Shown here piece by piece: positions 16,498 to 26,197 of a stretch of DNA of 64,000 nt (position 1 is its first letter; every line of letters starts with the position of its first letter). The notes under the pieces are model-generated. The model saw nothing but the letters and a program-made list of their open reading frames with translations, was not told where the DNA came from and made no database searches. Origin of the DNA: Micromonospora pisi (GTDB lineage Bacteria; Actinomycetota; Actinomycetes; Mycobacteriales; Micromonosporaceae); assembly GCF_003633685.1 (NCBI RefSeq), contig NZ_RBKT01000001.1, positions 2,046,001 to 2,110,000 on the forward strand, written 5' to 3'. The position numbers and the translations under genes were made by a program.

Positions 16498-17952
16498 TCA
16501 CCGTTGCGGCGGGACCGTACCGGCCAGTGTCGGCTGGTCCGCGTCCACCGGCCCGCGCCTCGAACGGCGTACCCCGATCAACACCATGACCAGCACGAAC
16601 GCGGTCATCGCCAGAGCGCCCGGGAGTTTGGTGAACCGGGCCAGGTTGGTCCCGTCGGGCAGGGTCAGGAACGAGATCCACAGACCGGGTACGAGCAACC
16701 AGCGGTTCGCCGTACCGGCCACGGTGACGGTGGCCGCGAGTACGGCCAGCGGCCAGGTCGCGTACCAGGGGTGGAAGACCGGGGCGAGGGCGACCGTGGC
16801 AGCCAACGCCAACCCGGCGCCCAGCACCGGATCGCGGTGCCGGGCCCGCCACCAGAGCACCACCAGGAGCACGGCGAGCACCGCCAACCCGACCAGTCGG
16901 GCGACCGGAACCGCGTCCGTACGGGCGCCGAAGAGCCGGGCGGCGTAGTCGACGGTGAGCCCGAACGCGGTCGGCGGCGACGTCCACTGCACCGAGTCGC
17001 CACTGCGGGCCAGCCCGTCCACCCAGCCCCAGCCCAGCCCGGAGAACCCGGTCACGGCGAGTACGGCGAACGCCGCCCCCGCCCCCACCGGCACCCCGTC
17101 GCGCAGCAGCGTGCGGAGCCGGTACGGGCCGGCCGTCGCGGCGAGCATGGCGAACGGCAGCACCACACCGGCGGTCGCCTTCACCCCGATCGCGAGCCCG
17201 AGCAGCACACCGGCGGCGAACAGTGGCACCGGGCGGCTCGGTCGGGCCACGGTGACCAGCAGCCCGGCGGTGACCAGTCCGATCATCAGCGCGTCGTTGT
17301 GCGCCCCGGAGACGAGGTGCACCGCGACGACCGGGCAGCCGAGCAGCAACCAGAGGGCCCGCTGTGGCGGCACCCCCCGGCGGCGGGCCAGGGCGGGCAG
17401 GCAGGCGGCGGTGAGGGCGACGCCGAGCAGGGCGTACAGGCGCAGCATGGTCAGGGTGCCGAACAGGGTTCCGCCGATCACCACCGCCAGCCCGGCGGCG
17501 AGCACGAAGACCGGACCGTACGGTGCCGGGGTGTCCTGCCAGGTCGGCGAGACCGAGGCCAACCACGGGCAGCCCAGCTCACGTACGCCGCTGGTGTACG
17601 GGTTGCCGCCGTCGCGGAGCACCGCCCCCTGGCAGGCGTACGAGTAGACGTCGCGGCTGCCCAGCGGCGGCGCGGCGAGCAGCGGCAGCAGCCACAGCCC
17701 GGTGGTGACGTACGCCCACCTGGTCGAGGGGACCTGGTCGCGGGCGGCCCACCAGGCGCCCGCGAGCAGCGCGGTGCCGAGCAGCCAGCCGGTCAGGACC
17801 AGCGGGCCGTGGTCATCGCGCCAGATGCTCGCCGGGGTGACGCCGGCCCGCCACTGCGGTAGCACCCCACCGAGCCGGGCCGCGACCGCGAGCAGGATCG
17901 CCCCGGCCAGGCCGACGTAGCGGACGATGCGGAGCCGGGGCACGGCGACCAT
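16498..17952 (-). CDS. mptB: MptB-like polyprenol-phosphomannose mannosyltransferase
   Basis: A 484-residue integral membrane protein with roughly a dozen hydrophobic helices. The loop LGSRDVYSYACQGAVLRDGG after the first helices and the NPYTSGV motif are typical of GT-C enzymes of the MptA/MptB group, which add alpha-1,6-mannose from polyprenol-phosphomannose during lipomannan-type glycan synthesis. HNDALMIGL and HPWYATWP fit too. It ends the operon amidotransferase-glnE-membrane protein-mptB, with 46 bp separating it from the preceding gene. The exact acceptor in this organism is unknown; the symbol rests on resemblance only. Confidence 0.72.
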   Translation of the reverse strand: MVAVPRLRIVRYVGLAGAILLAVAARLGGVLPQWRAGVTPASIWRDDHGPLVLTGWLLGTALLAGAWWAARDQVPSTRWAYVTTGLWLLPLLAAPPLGSRDVYSYACQGAVLRDGGNPYTSGVRELGCPWLASVSPTWQDTPAPYGPVFVLAAGLAVVIGGTLFGTLTMLRLYALLGVALTAACLPALARRRGVPPQRALWLLLGCPVVAVHLVSGAHNDALMIGLVTAGLLVTVARPSRPVPLFAAGVLLGLAIGVKATAGVVLPFAMLAATAGPYRLRTLLRDGVPVGAGAAFAVLAVTGFSGLGWGWVDGLARSGDSVQWTSPPTAFGLTVDYAARLFGARTDAVPVARLVGLAVLAVLLVVLWWRARHRDPVLGAGLALAATVALAPVFHPWYATWPLAVLAATVTVAGTANRWLLVPGLWISFLTLPDGTNLARFTKLPGALAMTAFVLVMVLIGVRRSRRGPVDADQPTLAGTVPPQR

Positions 17953-17998
17953 CGTGTCATGTCGCCCGGACTGGCTGGTCGGGGCGGTGCGGCGGCGG

Positions 17999-19732
17999 TC
18001 AGCAGCGCGGACCGGGGGCGGTGAGGCTGCTGCCGAGCCGGTGCTCGCCGGGGGCGGTGACCCGGACCACGGTCCAGCCGTCGGAGGAGGGGAGTAGGCA
18101 GGCGCCGGGTTGCCCGGTGACCGCGAGGAAACCCGACCAGCGCACCCGGACCAGCAGGTCGCCGGGTACGTCGCTGGCGAAGGTCACCGCGTGCTGGTCG
18201 GACCGGACCAGTCGCCCCGGTGCCGCCACCAGGGGTGACGGGTCCGTCACCTGGTAGAGGCGCCAGTTTCGGTCCTGCCACACCGGGCGCAGCTCCGGCA
18301 GGCCCGCGCCGACCAGGGCCGCCTCCTGCCGGGCGTACCGGTCCGGCGGGCTGTCCGGGGCGAAGGCCACGTAACTGACCGCGTTGCGGCGTAACCAGGC
18401 GACGTACTCGGCCGGGGTGAGGTCGTCGGCGTAGAAGAGCGGGTTGCGGTCCACGTCGACCTGACGTTCCCAACCACGGGCGAGCGGCACGTGAGGTGCG
18501 ACGTACGCCGATTCCCAGTGGTCGCGCAGCGGGACCACCTCGATCCGGCCGATCGGGGCGCGCCGGGACAGTTCGGTGACGAGCGGCCGGTAGAACCCGG
18601 CCCGGCTCTCGGTCGAACCGGCCCGGGTCAGGTCGCTGACCATCACCGGGTTCTGCCACCAGACGGCGGCGACCAGCAGCGGCACCAGCCAGCGCCAGCG
18701 CAGGTCGGCGAGGGCGGCGACGAGCGGCACCGCGAAGAGCATCGGCAGCCGCAGCGCGTTCGAGCCGATCGGGCTCTCCAGGTAGTAGGCCCCGATCAGC
18801 AGCAGCACGGTGAGCCCGGCACCGACCCGGACCGCCGGCCACCGGCGCGGTACGACCACCAGCACCACCAGCGCCAGCACCACGTTCGTCCGCATCGAGG
18901 CGAAGCTGTACGGCTGCACCCCGCCGTTGCCGAAGAGCAGCGCCATCGGGGCGAGCGCGACCGCCGGGGCCAGGCAGAGCACCAGTCCCCCGACCAGGTG
19001 GCCCCCGGTACGCCAGCGGACCGCCCGCCACCGGCGCGCGCGCCCCGAACCGCTCCGGGTCGACCTCGGCGGCGGCCCGGGGCGGACCGGAAGGCGCAGG
19101 TTGGCCAGGAGCAGGGCGCCGCCGGTCAGGCCGACGAAGAGCCCGGCCACCGGGCTGGCCCAGGTCGCCAGCGCGGCCAGCACCCCGGCCGCCACCAGCC
19201 ACCAGACCCGGGCGGCCCGTCCCCCGCCGGTCGCCACCACCCAGCCGCCGGGGACCGACCGTACGGTTCCGGTGGCGGCCACCGCGCAGAGGGCGAGCAG
19301 GCCGAAGAGCAACCCGACGGCGAAGGTGATCCGACCGCTGACCAGGTTGCCGACCAGCACCACGGCCCCGAGCAGCGCACCGAGGACCGGGCGCCGGGCA
19401 CCGGCGCGGACCAGCAGCCAGGCGAGGGCCAGCGCCGAGCCGACCGCGGCCAGCGCGCCGACGACGCGTACGCCGAGGGCGGCGCCGAGGCCGGCGGTGA
19501 AGAGGCTGTAGCCGAACTGGTTGACGCCGCCGTACCAGCCGAGGTCGATCGGGGTGGCGCCGAACCGGTCGACGAAGTTGGCCCGCGCCACCTGGGCGGC
19601 CAGGTCGGTGCCCATCGCGGGGGCGAGCAGGAACGCGACCGCCAGCAGCAGCGCCGCCACCCCGGCGCCCCGCACCGGTCCACGGACGGCACGGAGCGTG
19701 CCGGCCCGTGGCGGGCGGCGCCGGTCAGGCAT
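17999..19732 (-). CDS. Polytopic membrane protein, possible GT-C enzyme
   Basis: A 577-residue protein. The start at 19732 (MPDRRRPPRAG) overlaps the last 8 bases of glnE. It has about 12 hydrophobic helices in the first 380 residues (AALLLAVAFLLAPAMGTDLA and others), then a soluble, presumably extracytoplasmic domain of 200 residues with VVPLRDHWESAYVAPHVPLA and NPLFYADDLTPAEY. The layout resembles integral membrane glycosyltransferases of mycolata and Micromonospora, and it precedes an MptB-like gene, which suggests work on cell-envelope glycans. The catalytic residues are not identified. Confidence 0.65.
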   Translation of the reverse strand: MPDRRRPPRAGTLRAVRGPVRGAGVAALLLAVAFLLAPAMGTDLAAQVARANFVDRFGATPIDLGWYGGVNQFGYSLFTAGLGAALGVRVVGALAAVGSALALAWLLVRAGARRPVLGALLGAVVLVGNLVSGRITFAVGLLFGLLALCAVAATGTVRSVPGGWVVATGGGRAARVWWLVAAGVLAALATWASPVAGLFVGLTGGALLLANLRLPVRPGPPPRSTRSGSGRARRWRAVRWRTGGHLVGGLVLCLAPAVALAPMALLFGNGGVQPYSFASMRTNVVLALVVLVVVPRRWPAVRVGAGLTVLLLIGAYYLESPIGSNALRLPMLFAVPLVAALADLRWRWLVPLLVAAVWWQNPVMVSDLTRAGSTESRAGFYRPLVTELSRRAPIGRIEVVPLRDHWESAYVAPHVPLARGWERQVDVDRNPLFYADDLTPAEYVAWLRRNAVSYVAFAPDSPPDRYARQEAALVGAGLPELRPVWQDRNWRLYQVTDPSPLVAAPGRLVRSDQHAVTFASDVPGDLLVRVRWSGFLAVTGQPGACLLPSSDGWTVVRVTAPGEHRLGSSLTAPGPRC

Positions 19733-22700
19733 CGAGGACGCGCTCCACGGCCGCCCGGGAGCGTCGCGCGGTACGCAGGTACTCGTCGAGGAACTCTCCC
19801 GGATCACCGGCACCGAGCAGCCGCACCACACCCGCCAACTCCACCCCGTGCCGGGGTAGCTGGTCGCCGGCCCGGCCCCGGACCAGCATCAGCGCGTTGC
19901 GTACCCGGGCGGCGAGGGTCCAGCCCGCGGCCATGACGGCGGCGTCGGCCGAGTCGATCAGGTCGGCGTCCCGGGCCGCGGCGAGCGCGTCGAGGGTACG
20001 GGTGCCGCGTAGCGCGGGCAGCTCACCGGCGTGCCGGAGCTGGACCAGCTGCACCGCCCACTCGACGTCGGCCAGCCCGCCCCGGCCGAGCTTGGTGTGG
20101 GTGGCCGGGTCGGCACCCCGGGGCAGTCGCTCGGTCTCCACCCGGGCCTTGATCCGCCGGATCTCGGTCACCTGTGCCCGGTCCAGTCCCTGTTCCGGGT
20201 AACGCACCGGGTCGATCATGAGCTCGAATTCCCGGCCCAGGTCGGCGTCGCCGCAGACGTACCGGGCGCGCAGCAGCGCCTGCGCCTCCCAGACCTTCGA
20301 CCAGCGGGCGTAGTACTGGGCGTAGGCGGCGAGGCTGCGTACCAGTGGACCCTGTCGGCCCTCCGGACGCAGGTCCGCGTCGACGCCGAGCGGCGGATCA
20401 GCCGTGGGCCGGCCGAGCAGCCGGCGCAGCTCCTCGGCGATGGCGTGCGCGGCGGCGCTGGCGGTGCTCTCCGGGACCCCGGGGGGCGGGTCGTAGACAA
20501 AGAGCACGTCGGCGTCGGAGAAGTAGTTCTGCTCGTAGCCGCCGAGCCGGCCCATGCCGACGATGGCGAAGCGCAGACCGGGCAGCTCCGGCACGGCGGC
20601 GCGGGCGACCTGGAGCGCGGCGGCGAGCGTCGCGTCGGTGACCGCGCTCAGCGCCGCCCCGGTGACGGTGATGTCGGACTCGGCGAGCTGGGCCGGTTCG
20701 AGCTGTTCGATCGAGTCCGACTGGGGTGGGGCCAGCGCGCCGGCCCGGAGCAGCACGTCGGCGCAGCCGAGCCGGATCAGCTCGCGGCGGCGCAGTGCGC
20801 GGACGGCGCTGATCGCGGCGTCCGGGTCGGCCGGGTTCGGCCCCCGTCCGGGCAGGTGCCGGCTGGCGGCGGCGAGGAACCCCTCGCGCAGCACGGCCGG
20901 GTCGCGCGGCACCAGCTCGGTGTCGTCGGCGAGCAGCCGCAGCGACTCCGGATCCCGGGCGAGCAGGTCGGCGACGTACCGGGACAGGGCGAGGGTACGG
21001 GCGAGCCGGCGGGCGACCGGTCCCTCGTCGCGGAGCAGCCGCAGGTACCAGGGGGTGCTGCCGAGCTTGTCGGAGACCTGGCGGTAGTTGAGCAGCCCAC
21101 GGTCCGGCTCGGGTGCGTCGGCGAACTCCTGGAGCAGCACCGGCAGCAGGGTGCGCTGGATCGCGGCGGTGCGACTCACCCCGCCGGTGAGCGCCTGAAG
21201 GTGCTGTAGCGCGCGGGCGGGGTCACGGAAGCCGAGGATCTCCAGCCGGTGCCGGGCCGCCTCCGGGGTCAGCCGCAGCCCGTCGGCGGAGACGCGGGCG
21301 ACCGCCTCCAACAGCGGCCGATAGAAGATCTTGATGTGCAGCCGACGTACCTCGTTGGCGTGCGTCACCCAGTCGGCGCGGAACGCCTCGACCGCGTCCC
21401 GCTGCGCGGTGGCGGTGTAACCGAGGGCGTGCGCGAGCCAACGCAGCCCCTGCGGTTCGCTCGGCACGGTGTGCGTACGCCGCAGCCCCTGTAGTTGCAG
21501 TCGGTGCTCGACCGCGCGGAGGAACCGGTAGCCACGCAGCAGCGACTCGCCGTCGGCCCGCCCGACGTACCCGCCGGCGACCAGCGCCCGCAGCGCCGGA
21601 ATGGTGCCGCTGGAGCGGAGCGACTCGTCGCCGCGCCCGTGCACCAGTTGCAGCAACTGGATGGCGAACTCGATGTCACGCAGGCCACCCGGCCCGCGCT
21701 TGATCTCGCGGTCCAGTTCCCGGGCCGGGATGTGGTCGATGATCCGGCGGCGCATCGCCCGTACGTCCTCGACCGCCTCCGGCCGCTCGGCCGCGGTCCA
21801 GACCAGCGGTGCGAGCTGGTCGATCCACTCCTGAGCCAGCTCCAGGTCACCGGCGGCCGGCCGGGCCTTCAGCAGCGCCTGGAACTCCCAGGTCCGGGCC
21901 CAGCGCCGGTAGTAGGCGAGGTGGCTGGCGAGGGTCCGGACCAGCGGTCCCCGGCTGCCCTCGGGGCGCAGCGCGGCGTCGACCGGCCAGGCGACCAGGC
22001 CGCAGATGTGGATCAGCCGGGTGGCGATCGTGGTCGCCGGAGCGAGGTCGTCGTCGGTGGCGGCGACGAAGATGACGTCGACGTCCGAGACGTAGTTCAA
22101 CTCCTCGCCCCCGCACTTGCCCATCGCCACCACGGCCAGCCTCGGCGCTGGCGTACCGGCGGGCAGTTCGGCGACGGCGATGTCGTACGCGGCGCTCAGG
22201 GTGGCGTCGGCGAGTCCGGAGAGCGCGGCCATGGTCTGCTCCAGGCCCTGCCCTCCGGTCAGGTCGGCCGCCGCGATCCGCAGCAGCGCCAGCCGGTACG
22301 CCCGACGCAGCGCGGCCACCACCGGCAGCGGCGGCAGCACCGGCGGGTCCAGCGCCGGAACGTTCCGGTTGCCCGCCGGGCGGGCCGGGGCGGCACGGTC
22401 CCCGGCTCCCCGGGCCGGGGCGGGCCGGTCGCCGTTACGGCCGTCCGCCCGGTTGGCGTCGCCGGCCAGGCCGTCGTGCAGGGTGCCGTCGGCGCGCGGG
22501 GGGAGCCCGTCGGCGCCGGTGACCAGCACCCGCCACTGGTCCGGGTTCGCCACCAGGTGATCGCCGAGCGCCGACGACGCCCCGAGTACGGCCACCAGCC
22601 GGCGGCGCAGCCCCGGGTCGGTGTGCAACGCGCTCAGCAGCACCGATCCGGCACCGGTGTCCGGGGCGGCGACCCGCCGCTCCGCCTCGACCAGGCGGTG

Positions 22701-22913
22701 CAGCTGACGCAACGCGAGGTCGGCGTCGGCGGCCCGGGAGAGGGCGTTGATCAGATCGGCCGCCGGGGCGTCGGTCGGCTCCTGGGCGGTGCCGTCCCAG
22801 AGCCCGAGCCCGGTCGGCCCGAGCAGGTCCGCCGCGCGGGAGCCGTGGTCGCCGTCGGCGGCGCCGAAGCCGTACCGGGCGAGCCGGGCGTGCGCGCTGG
22901 TCGGTCTGGTCAC
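19725..22913 (-). CDS. glnE: Bifunctional glutamine synthetase adenylyltransferase/deadenylase
   Basis: A 1062-residue GlnE. Two nucleotidyltransferase domains are visible: MGKCGGEELNYVSDVDV around residues 262-278 (deadenylase half) and MGRLGGYEQNYFSDADV around 785-801 (adenylylase half), each with the D-x-D metal pair. A PII-uridylyltransferase-like helical domain follows each (GPGGLRDIEFAIQLLQL and GRGGLADVEWAVQL). It controls GlnA activity by adenylylating a tyrosine. It starts with GTG overlapping the stop of the amidotransferase gene (GTGA), and the membrane protein overlaps its end. The glutamine synthetase in this window (26689-28041) lacks the target tyrosine, so its substrate must lie elsewhere. 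Confidence 0.97.
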   Translation of the reverse strand: MTRPTSAHARLARYGFGAADGDHGSRAADLLGPTGLGLWDGTAQEPTDAPAADLINALSRAADADLALRQLHRLVEAERRVAAPDTGAGSVLLSALHTDPGLRRRLVAVLGASSALGDHLVANPDQWRVLVTGADGLPPRADGTLHDGLAGDANRADGRNGDRPAPARGAGDRAAPARPAGNRNVPALDPPVLPPLPVVAALRRAYRLALLRIAAADLTGGQGLEQTMAALSGLADATLSAAYDIAVAELPAGTPAPRLAVVAMGKCGGEELNYVSDVDVIFVAATDDDLAPATTIATRLIHICGLVAWPVDAALRPEGSRGPLVRTLASHLAYYRRWARTWEFQALLKARPAAGDLELAQEWIDQLAPLVWTAAERPEAVEDVRAMRRRIIDHIPARELDREIKRGPGGLRDIEFAIQLLQLVHGRGDESLRSSGTIPALRALVAGGYVGRADGESLLRGYRFLRAVEHRLQLQGLRRTHTVPSEPQGLRWLAHALGYTATAQRDAVEAFRADWVTHANEVRRLHIKIFYRPLLEAVARVSADGLRLTPEAARHRLEILGFRDPARALQHLQALTGGVSRTAAIQRTLLPVLLQEFADAPEPDRGLLNYRQVSDKLGSTPWYLRLLRDEGPVARRLARTLALSRYVADLLARDPESLRLLADDTELVPRDPAVLREGFLAAASRHLPGRGPNPADPDAAISAVRALRRRELIRLGCADVLLRAGALAPPQSDSIEQLEPAQLAESDITVTGAALSAVTDATLAAALQVARAAVPELPGLRFAIVGMGRLGGYEQNYFSDADVLFVYDPPPGVPESTASAAAHAIAEELRRLLGRPTADPPLGVDADLRPEGRQGPLVRSLAAYAQYYARWSKVWEAQALLRARYVCGDADLGREFELMIDPVRYPEQGLDRAQVTEIRRIKARVETERLPRGADPATHTKLGRGGLADVEWAVQLVQLRHAGELPALRGTRTLDALAAARDADLIDSADAAVMAAGWTLAARVRNALMLVRGRAGDQLPRHGVELAGVVRLLGAGDPGEFLDEYLRTARRSRAAVERVLDA

Positions 22914-23689
22914 CGCGGCTCCTGCGACCCGAGCAACGGCAGGTCACGGCGGGGCGGCGGTACGTCCAGGTCGCCCTGGGCCAGGGCGGCGAAACGGATC
23001 GCGAACGGCTGCCAGACCTCCTCGACGTCGGCCATCACCGCGTCGGCGGCGGCGACGACCGCGTCCGGGTCGTAGCCCAGTTCGTCGAGCATCGCCGAGT
23101 CGGTCGCCCAGCCCGCGATCATGTCGGTGTCGGCCTCGATGTGGAACTGGAGTCCCCAGGCCCGGTCGCCGAGCCGGAACGCCTGGTGCGGGTAGCGGGT
23201 CGAGGCGGCGAGCAGCACCGCACCCCGGGGCAGCTCGGTGATCTCGTCCTCGTGCCACTGCAACACGTCGGGGATGAGCGGGACCCACTTGAACAGCGGG
23301 TCGCCGTCGGCGGCGTCACGCTTGCCTACCACACCCGGCCCCACCTCCGGCCCGGACTCGCTGAGCGCCACCGTGCCGGCGTGGGCGGTGGCGAGCAGTT
23401 GCGCGCCCAGGCAGATCGCCAGGGTCGGCAGCCGGTGCCGTACCGCCTTGCGGAGCAGCCCTTCGAGCTGCGGGAACCAGGCCGCGTCCGGGCTGCCGTC
23501 GGGCAGCGGGTACGCCTGCTGCTGCCCGCCGAGCACCACCAGCGCCTCGAACCCGGTCAGCTCCCCGGGCAGGGCGTCACCGGCGTGCGGCCGGAGTACG
23601 TGCAGGTCGAGACCGGCCTCGGTGAGCCACTCCCCCAGCCGACGGAGATCGTCCGTCGGGTCATTCTCGATCACCAGCGCGGTTGCCAC
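22910..23689 (-). CDS. Class I glutamine amidotransferase-like protein
   Basis: A 259-residue protein with the GATase1 triad: nucleophile C93 in LAICLGAQLLA, and H183 with E185 in GLQFHIEAD. The oxyanion region VVLGGQQQAY is at 51-60. The fold is that of GuaA-like domains that release ammonia from glutamine, but this is a free-standing protein whose acceptor is unknown; related proteins hydrolyse gamma-glutamyl compounds. The GTG start at 23689 is preceded by the divergent LD-carboxypeptidase promoter region. It overlaps glnE by GTGA, so it heads that operon. Confidence 0.85.
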   Translation of the reverse strand: MATALVIENDPTDDLRRLGEWLTEAGLDLHVLRPHAGDALPGELTGFEALVVLGGQQQAYPLPDGSPDAAWFPQLEGLLRKAVRHRLPTLAICLGAQLLATAHAGTVALSESGPEVGPGVVGKRDAADGDPLFKWVPLIPDVLQWHEDEITELPRGAVLLAASTRYPHQAFRLGDRAWGLQFHIEADTDMIAGWATDSAMLDELGYDPDAVVAAADAVMADVEEVWQPFAIRFAALAQGDLDVPPPRRDLPLLGSQEPR

Positions 23690-23740
23690 GACGTCGAGGC
23701 TATCCGGTGGCCGAACTTGATCCGGATAGGCTGGCACCCC

Positions 23741-24703
23741 GTGACCGACACCCGACCCGTGACCGCCGTACCGGTGGCCCTCGCGCAGCCCGTACGTCCG
23801 GCCGCCCTGCGCCCCGGCGACCAGGTGATGCTGGTCTCGCCCTCCGGTCCGACCAGGCCGGAGCGGTTGGCCCGGGGCCTCGAACTGCTCGCCGGATGGG
23901 GATTGCGGCCGGTGCTGGCCCCGAACGCGTACGCCCGCCACGGTTACCTGGCCGGCTCGGACGAGCTGCGAGCCGCCGACGTGAACGCCGCCTTCGCCGA
24001 CCCGGAGGTACGCGGGATCGTCTGCACCCGGGGCGGCTACGGCGCGCAGCGGATGGTCGACTCGATCGAGATGGCGGCGGTCCGGGCGGATCCGAAGGTG
24101 GTGGTCGGCTTCTCCGACATCACCGCGTTGCAGTTCGCGCTCTGGCGCGGTGCCCGTCTCGCCACCGTGCACGGCCCGGGAGCCGCCTGGCTGGACCAGC
24201 GCCTCCCGGAGCACTCGGCCGAGTCGCTGCGCCGGGCGCTGATGACCACGGAGGCGGTGACCGTCAGCCGGCTTGCCACCGAGGAGACCGCCCCGGTGGT
24301 GGTTGCCGGGGTGGCGACCGGACCGCTGATCGGCGGCAACCTCTGCCTGATCGTGTCCTCGCTCGGCACCCACGACATGCCCGACCTGACCGGGTCGATC
24401 CTGCTGATCGAGGATGTCGGGGAGCCGCCGTACAAGGTGGACCGGATGCTCACCCAGCTGCGACGGACCGGGGTGCTCGCCGGGGTGGCCGGGGTGGCGG
24501 TGGGCCAGTTCACGAACTGTGCGGACAACTGGGCGGTGAGCGTCGCCGACGTGCTCGCCGACCGCCTCGGCGACCTGGGGGTACCGGTCCTCGGCGGGCT
24601 GCCGATCGGTCACGGCGACGGCCAGCTCACCGTCGGCGTGGGTACGTCGGCCACCCTCGACGCCACCGCCGGCACCCTGACCGTCTCCCCGGCCGTCGCC
24701 TGA
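23741..24703 (+). CDS. LD-carboxypeptidase (peptidase S66)
   Basis: A 320-residue MccF/LdcA-type serine peptidase. The catalytic residues are visible: S125 in VVGFSDITAL, E224 in LLIEDVGEPPY and H291 in LPIGHGDGQ. CTRGGYGAQRM at 95-105 is the typical glycine-rich turn. LdcA removes the terminal D-Ala from muropeptide tetrapeptides during cell-wall recycling; MccF relatives cleave microcin-like acyl-sulfamoyl adenylates, so detoxification is the alternative. It has no signal peptide, so it is cytoplasmic. The GTG at 23741 lies eight bases after TAGGCT, which suggests a leaderless transcript. Confidence 0.88.
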   Translation: MTDTRPVTAVPVALAQPVRPAALRPGDQVMLVSPSGPTRPERLARGLELLAGWGLRPVLAPNAYARHGYLAGSDELRAADVNAAFADPEVRGIVCTRGGYGAQRMVDSIEMAAVRADPKVVVGFSDITALQFALWRGARLATVHGPGAAWLDQRLPEHSAESLRRALMTTEAVTVSRLATEETAPVVVAGVATGPLIGGNLCLIVSSLGTHDMPDLTGSILLIEDVGEPPYKVDRMLTQLRRTGVLAGVAGVAVGQFTNCADNWAVSVADVLADRLGDLGVPVLGGLPIGHGDGQLTVGVGTSATLDATAGTLTVSPAVA

Positions 24704-24857
24704 CGCACCCTCGCCACCTGCCGAGACGTACGATTCATGCCCGGATTTCGGTTTTTGCGACTGATTCACAGCTCCGGCATAGGTTCGGCACGGTCTTCGT
24801 TCAGCTCGACCGGTGACCGTGGGCGGGTCAGATACGCAGACTGAAACGGGGGTTTCG

Positions 24858-25355
24858 ATGTTGAGGAACATCTCCAGGAAGACCGCGCTCGGTGGGCTCG
24901 TCGCCGCTGGCGCACTGGCGGTGGGTATCGCCGTACCGACCGTCGCCTTCGCCGAGGACCCGGCCACCCCGGCGCCGTCGTCGTCGAGCACGACCACCGC
25001 GCCCGCCCCGGCCCCCGGCGACAAGGGCGGTGAGCAGGGACGCCCCGACCGTGGGGCGGCGTTCGCCGACGCGCTCGCCAAGGAACTGGGCATTTCCCCG
25101 GACAAGGTGACGGCGGCGCTCGACAAGCTGCGCGAGCAGCACAAGCCCGGCGGCAAGCCGCCGGCCGGGCAGCCCGGCGACCGGAAGGCCGACTGGAAGG
25201 CCAACCTCACGGAGCGGCTGGACCAGGCGGTCAAGGACGGCAAGCTCACCCAGGAGCAGGCGGACGCCATCAAGGCGGCCGTTGACGCCGGCGTACTGCC
25301 CGGCGGGTTCGGCGGCCACTGGCGCGGCGGTCCCGGCGCCGGCCAGTCGAAGTAA
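24858..25355 (+). CDS. Secreted Pro/Ala-rich helical protein
   Basis: A 165-residue protein with a signal peptide (MLRNISRKTALGG then a hydrophobic run, cleavage near VAFAEDP, residue 32). The mature part has a Pro/Ser/Thr linker (TPAPSSSSTTTAPAPAPG), then a charged helical region with two copies of a clostridial-type LTxEQAxAI motif (ELGISPDKVTAALDKL, KLTQEQADAIKAAVDAG). Such paired motifs occur in many secreted actinomycete proteins of unknown role. The ATG at 24858 follows GGGGG. A strong terminator follows at 25401. Confidence 0.8.
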   Translation: MLRNISRKTALGGLVAAGALAVGIAVPTVAFAEDPATPAPSSSSTTTAPAPAPGDKGGEQGRPDRGAAFADALAKELGISPDKVTAALDKLREQHKPGGKPPAGQPGDRKADWKANLTERLDQAVKDGKLTQEQADAIKAAVDAGVLPGGFGGHWRGGPGAGQSK

Positions 25356-25400
25356 CCGCCGACCGGATTTGCCACCCGGAACGGTCGGGCATTTGCACCT

Positions 25401-25438
25401 CGGCCCGGGAGCAGCGCCCCGATGTTGCTCCCGGGCCG
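25401..25438 (+). terminator. 13-bp hairpin terminator
   Basis: CGGCCCGGGAGCA (25401-25413) and its complement (25426-25438) with a 12-base loop, 46 bases after the stop of the secreted protein gene. Confidence 0.75.
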
Positions 25439-25494
25439 CCCACCTTTGTACGTTTTCATGCCGAATGTCGTCAATGGTGCAGTAAGTTGATGGC

Positions 25495-26169
25495 GTGGGG
25501 GCAGTCGACAAATCGCCGGCACCCGGCACACCGGCCGCGACCACCGAGACCGACCGCGTGAAGGCCTTCAGCGACGGCGTCCTCGCGATCGTCATCACCC
25601 TGCTGGTCCTGGAGCTGCGGTTACCGGAACACGCGCCGGGCCAACTCTTCCACTCACTGCTGCACGAGTGGCCGTCCTACCTGGCATTCGTGGTCTCGTT
25701 CGTCTATGTCGGCGTGATCTGGCTCAGCCACCACGCGTTGCTGCGCCTGGTCCGGGCCATGACCCTCGGGCTCGTCTGGATCAACCTGGGCATCCTGTTC
25801 GGCGCGGTGATCATTCCGTTCCCCACCGCGGTGCTCGCCTCGGCCCTCGCCAAGGGAGGCGACGACGACCTCCGGGTGGCGGTCGTCTTCTACGCCCTCT
25901 CCGCCGCCCTGATGTCGGCCCCGTGGCTCTTCTTCTTCCGCTACCTGCGCCGACACCCGGCCCTGCTGGAGCACGACATCACCGAGACGTACGTCCGCAC
26001 CCAGTTCCAGCGGCCGGTGACCGGCCTGGTCCTGTACGGCCTCAGCGGGCTGCTCGGCTGGTTCGTCCACCCACTGGTGGGACTCGGCGGCATCATCGTC
26101 ATGATCATTTATCACGCCGTCACCAGCGGGGGACTCCGCAAAGCCCCTCTCGCCCGCCACTCCTCCTGA
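25495..26169 (+). CDS. TMEM175-family potassium channel-like protein
   Basis: A 224-residue membrane protein with six hydrophobic helices. The first carries RVKAFSDGVLAIVITLLVLE, the FSDG filter-region motif (25-28) that defines bacterial TMEM175/DUF1211 channels. WLSHHALL in the third helix and RTQFQRPV near the end also fit. Bacterial members assemble as tetramers and conduct K+ with low selectivity. Starts at GTG 25495. The gene is monocistronic and convergent with the hypothetical gene 26198-26614. Confidence 0.88.
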   Translation: MGAVDKSPAPGTPAATTETDRVKAFSDGVLAIVITLLVLELRLPEHAPGQLFHSLLHEWPSYLAFVVSFVYVGVIWLSHHALLRLVRAMTLGLVWINLGILFGAVIIPFPTAVLASALAKGGDDDLRVAVVFYALSAALMSAPWLFFFRYLRRHPALLEHDITETYVRTQFQRPVTGLVLYGLSGLLGWFVHPLVGLGGIIVMIIYHAVTSGGLRKAPLARHSS

Positions 26170-26197
26170 TCAGGCCACCTGGATCAGGCCCGCCCGA

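Noticed and set aside
18491-19936. 481-codon plus-strand ORF
   Set aside because: Arginine/proline-rich antisense frame opposite the membrane protein gene.
22910-25531. 873-codon minus-strand ORF
   Set aside because: Only its last 260 codons are a real gene (the amidotransferase); the rest is antisense to the LD-carboxypeptidase and secreted protein genes.
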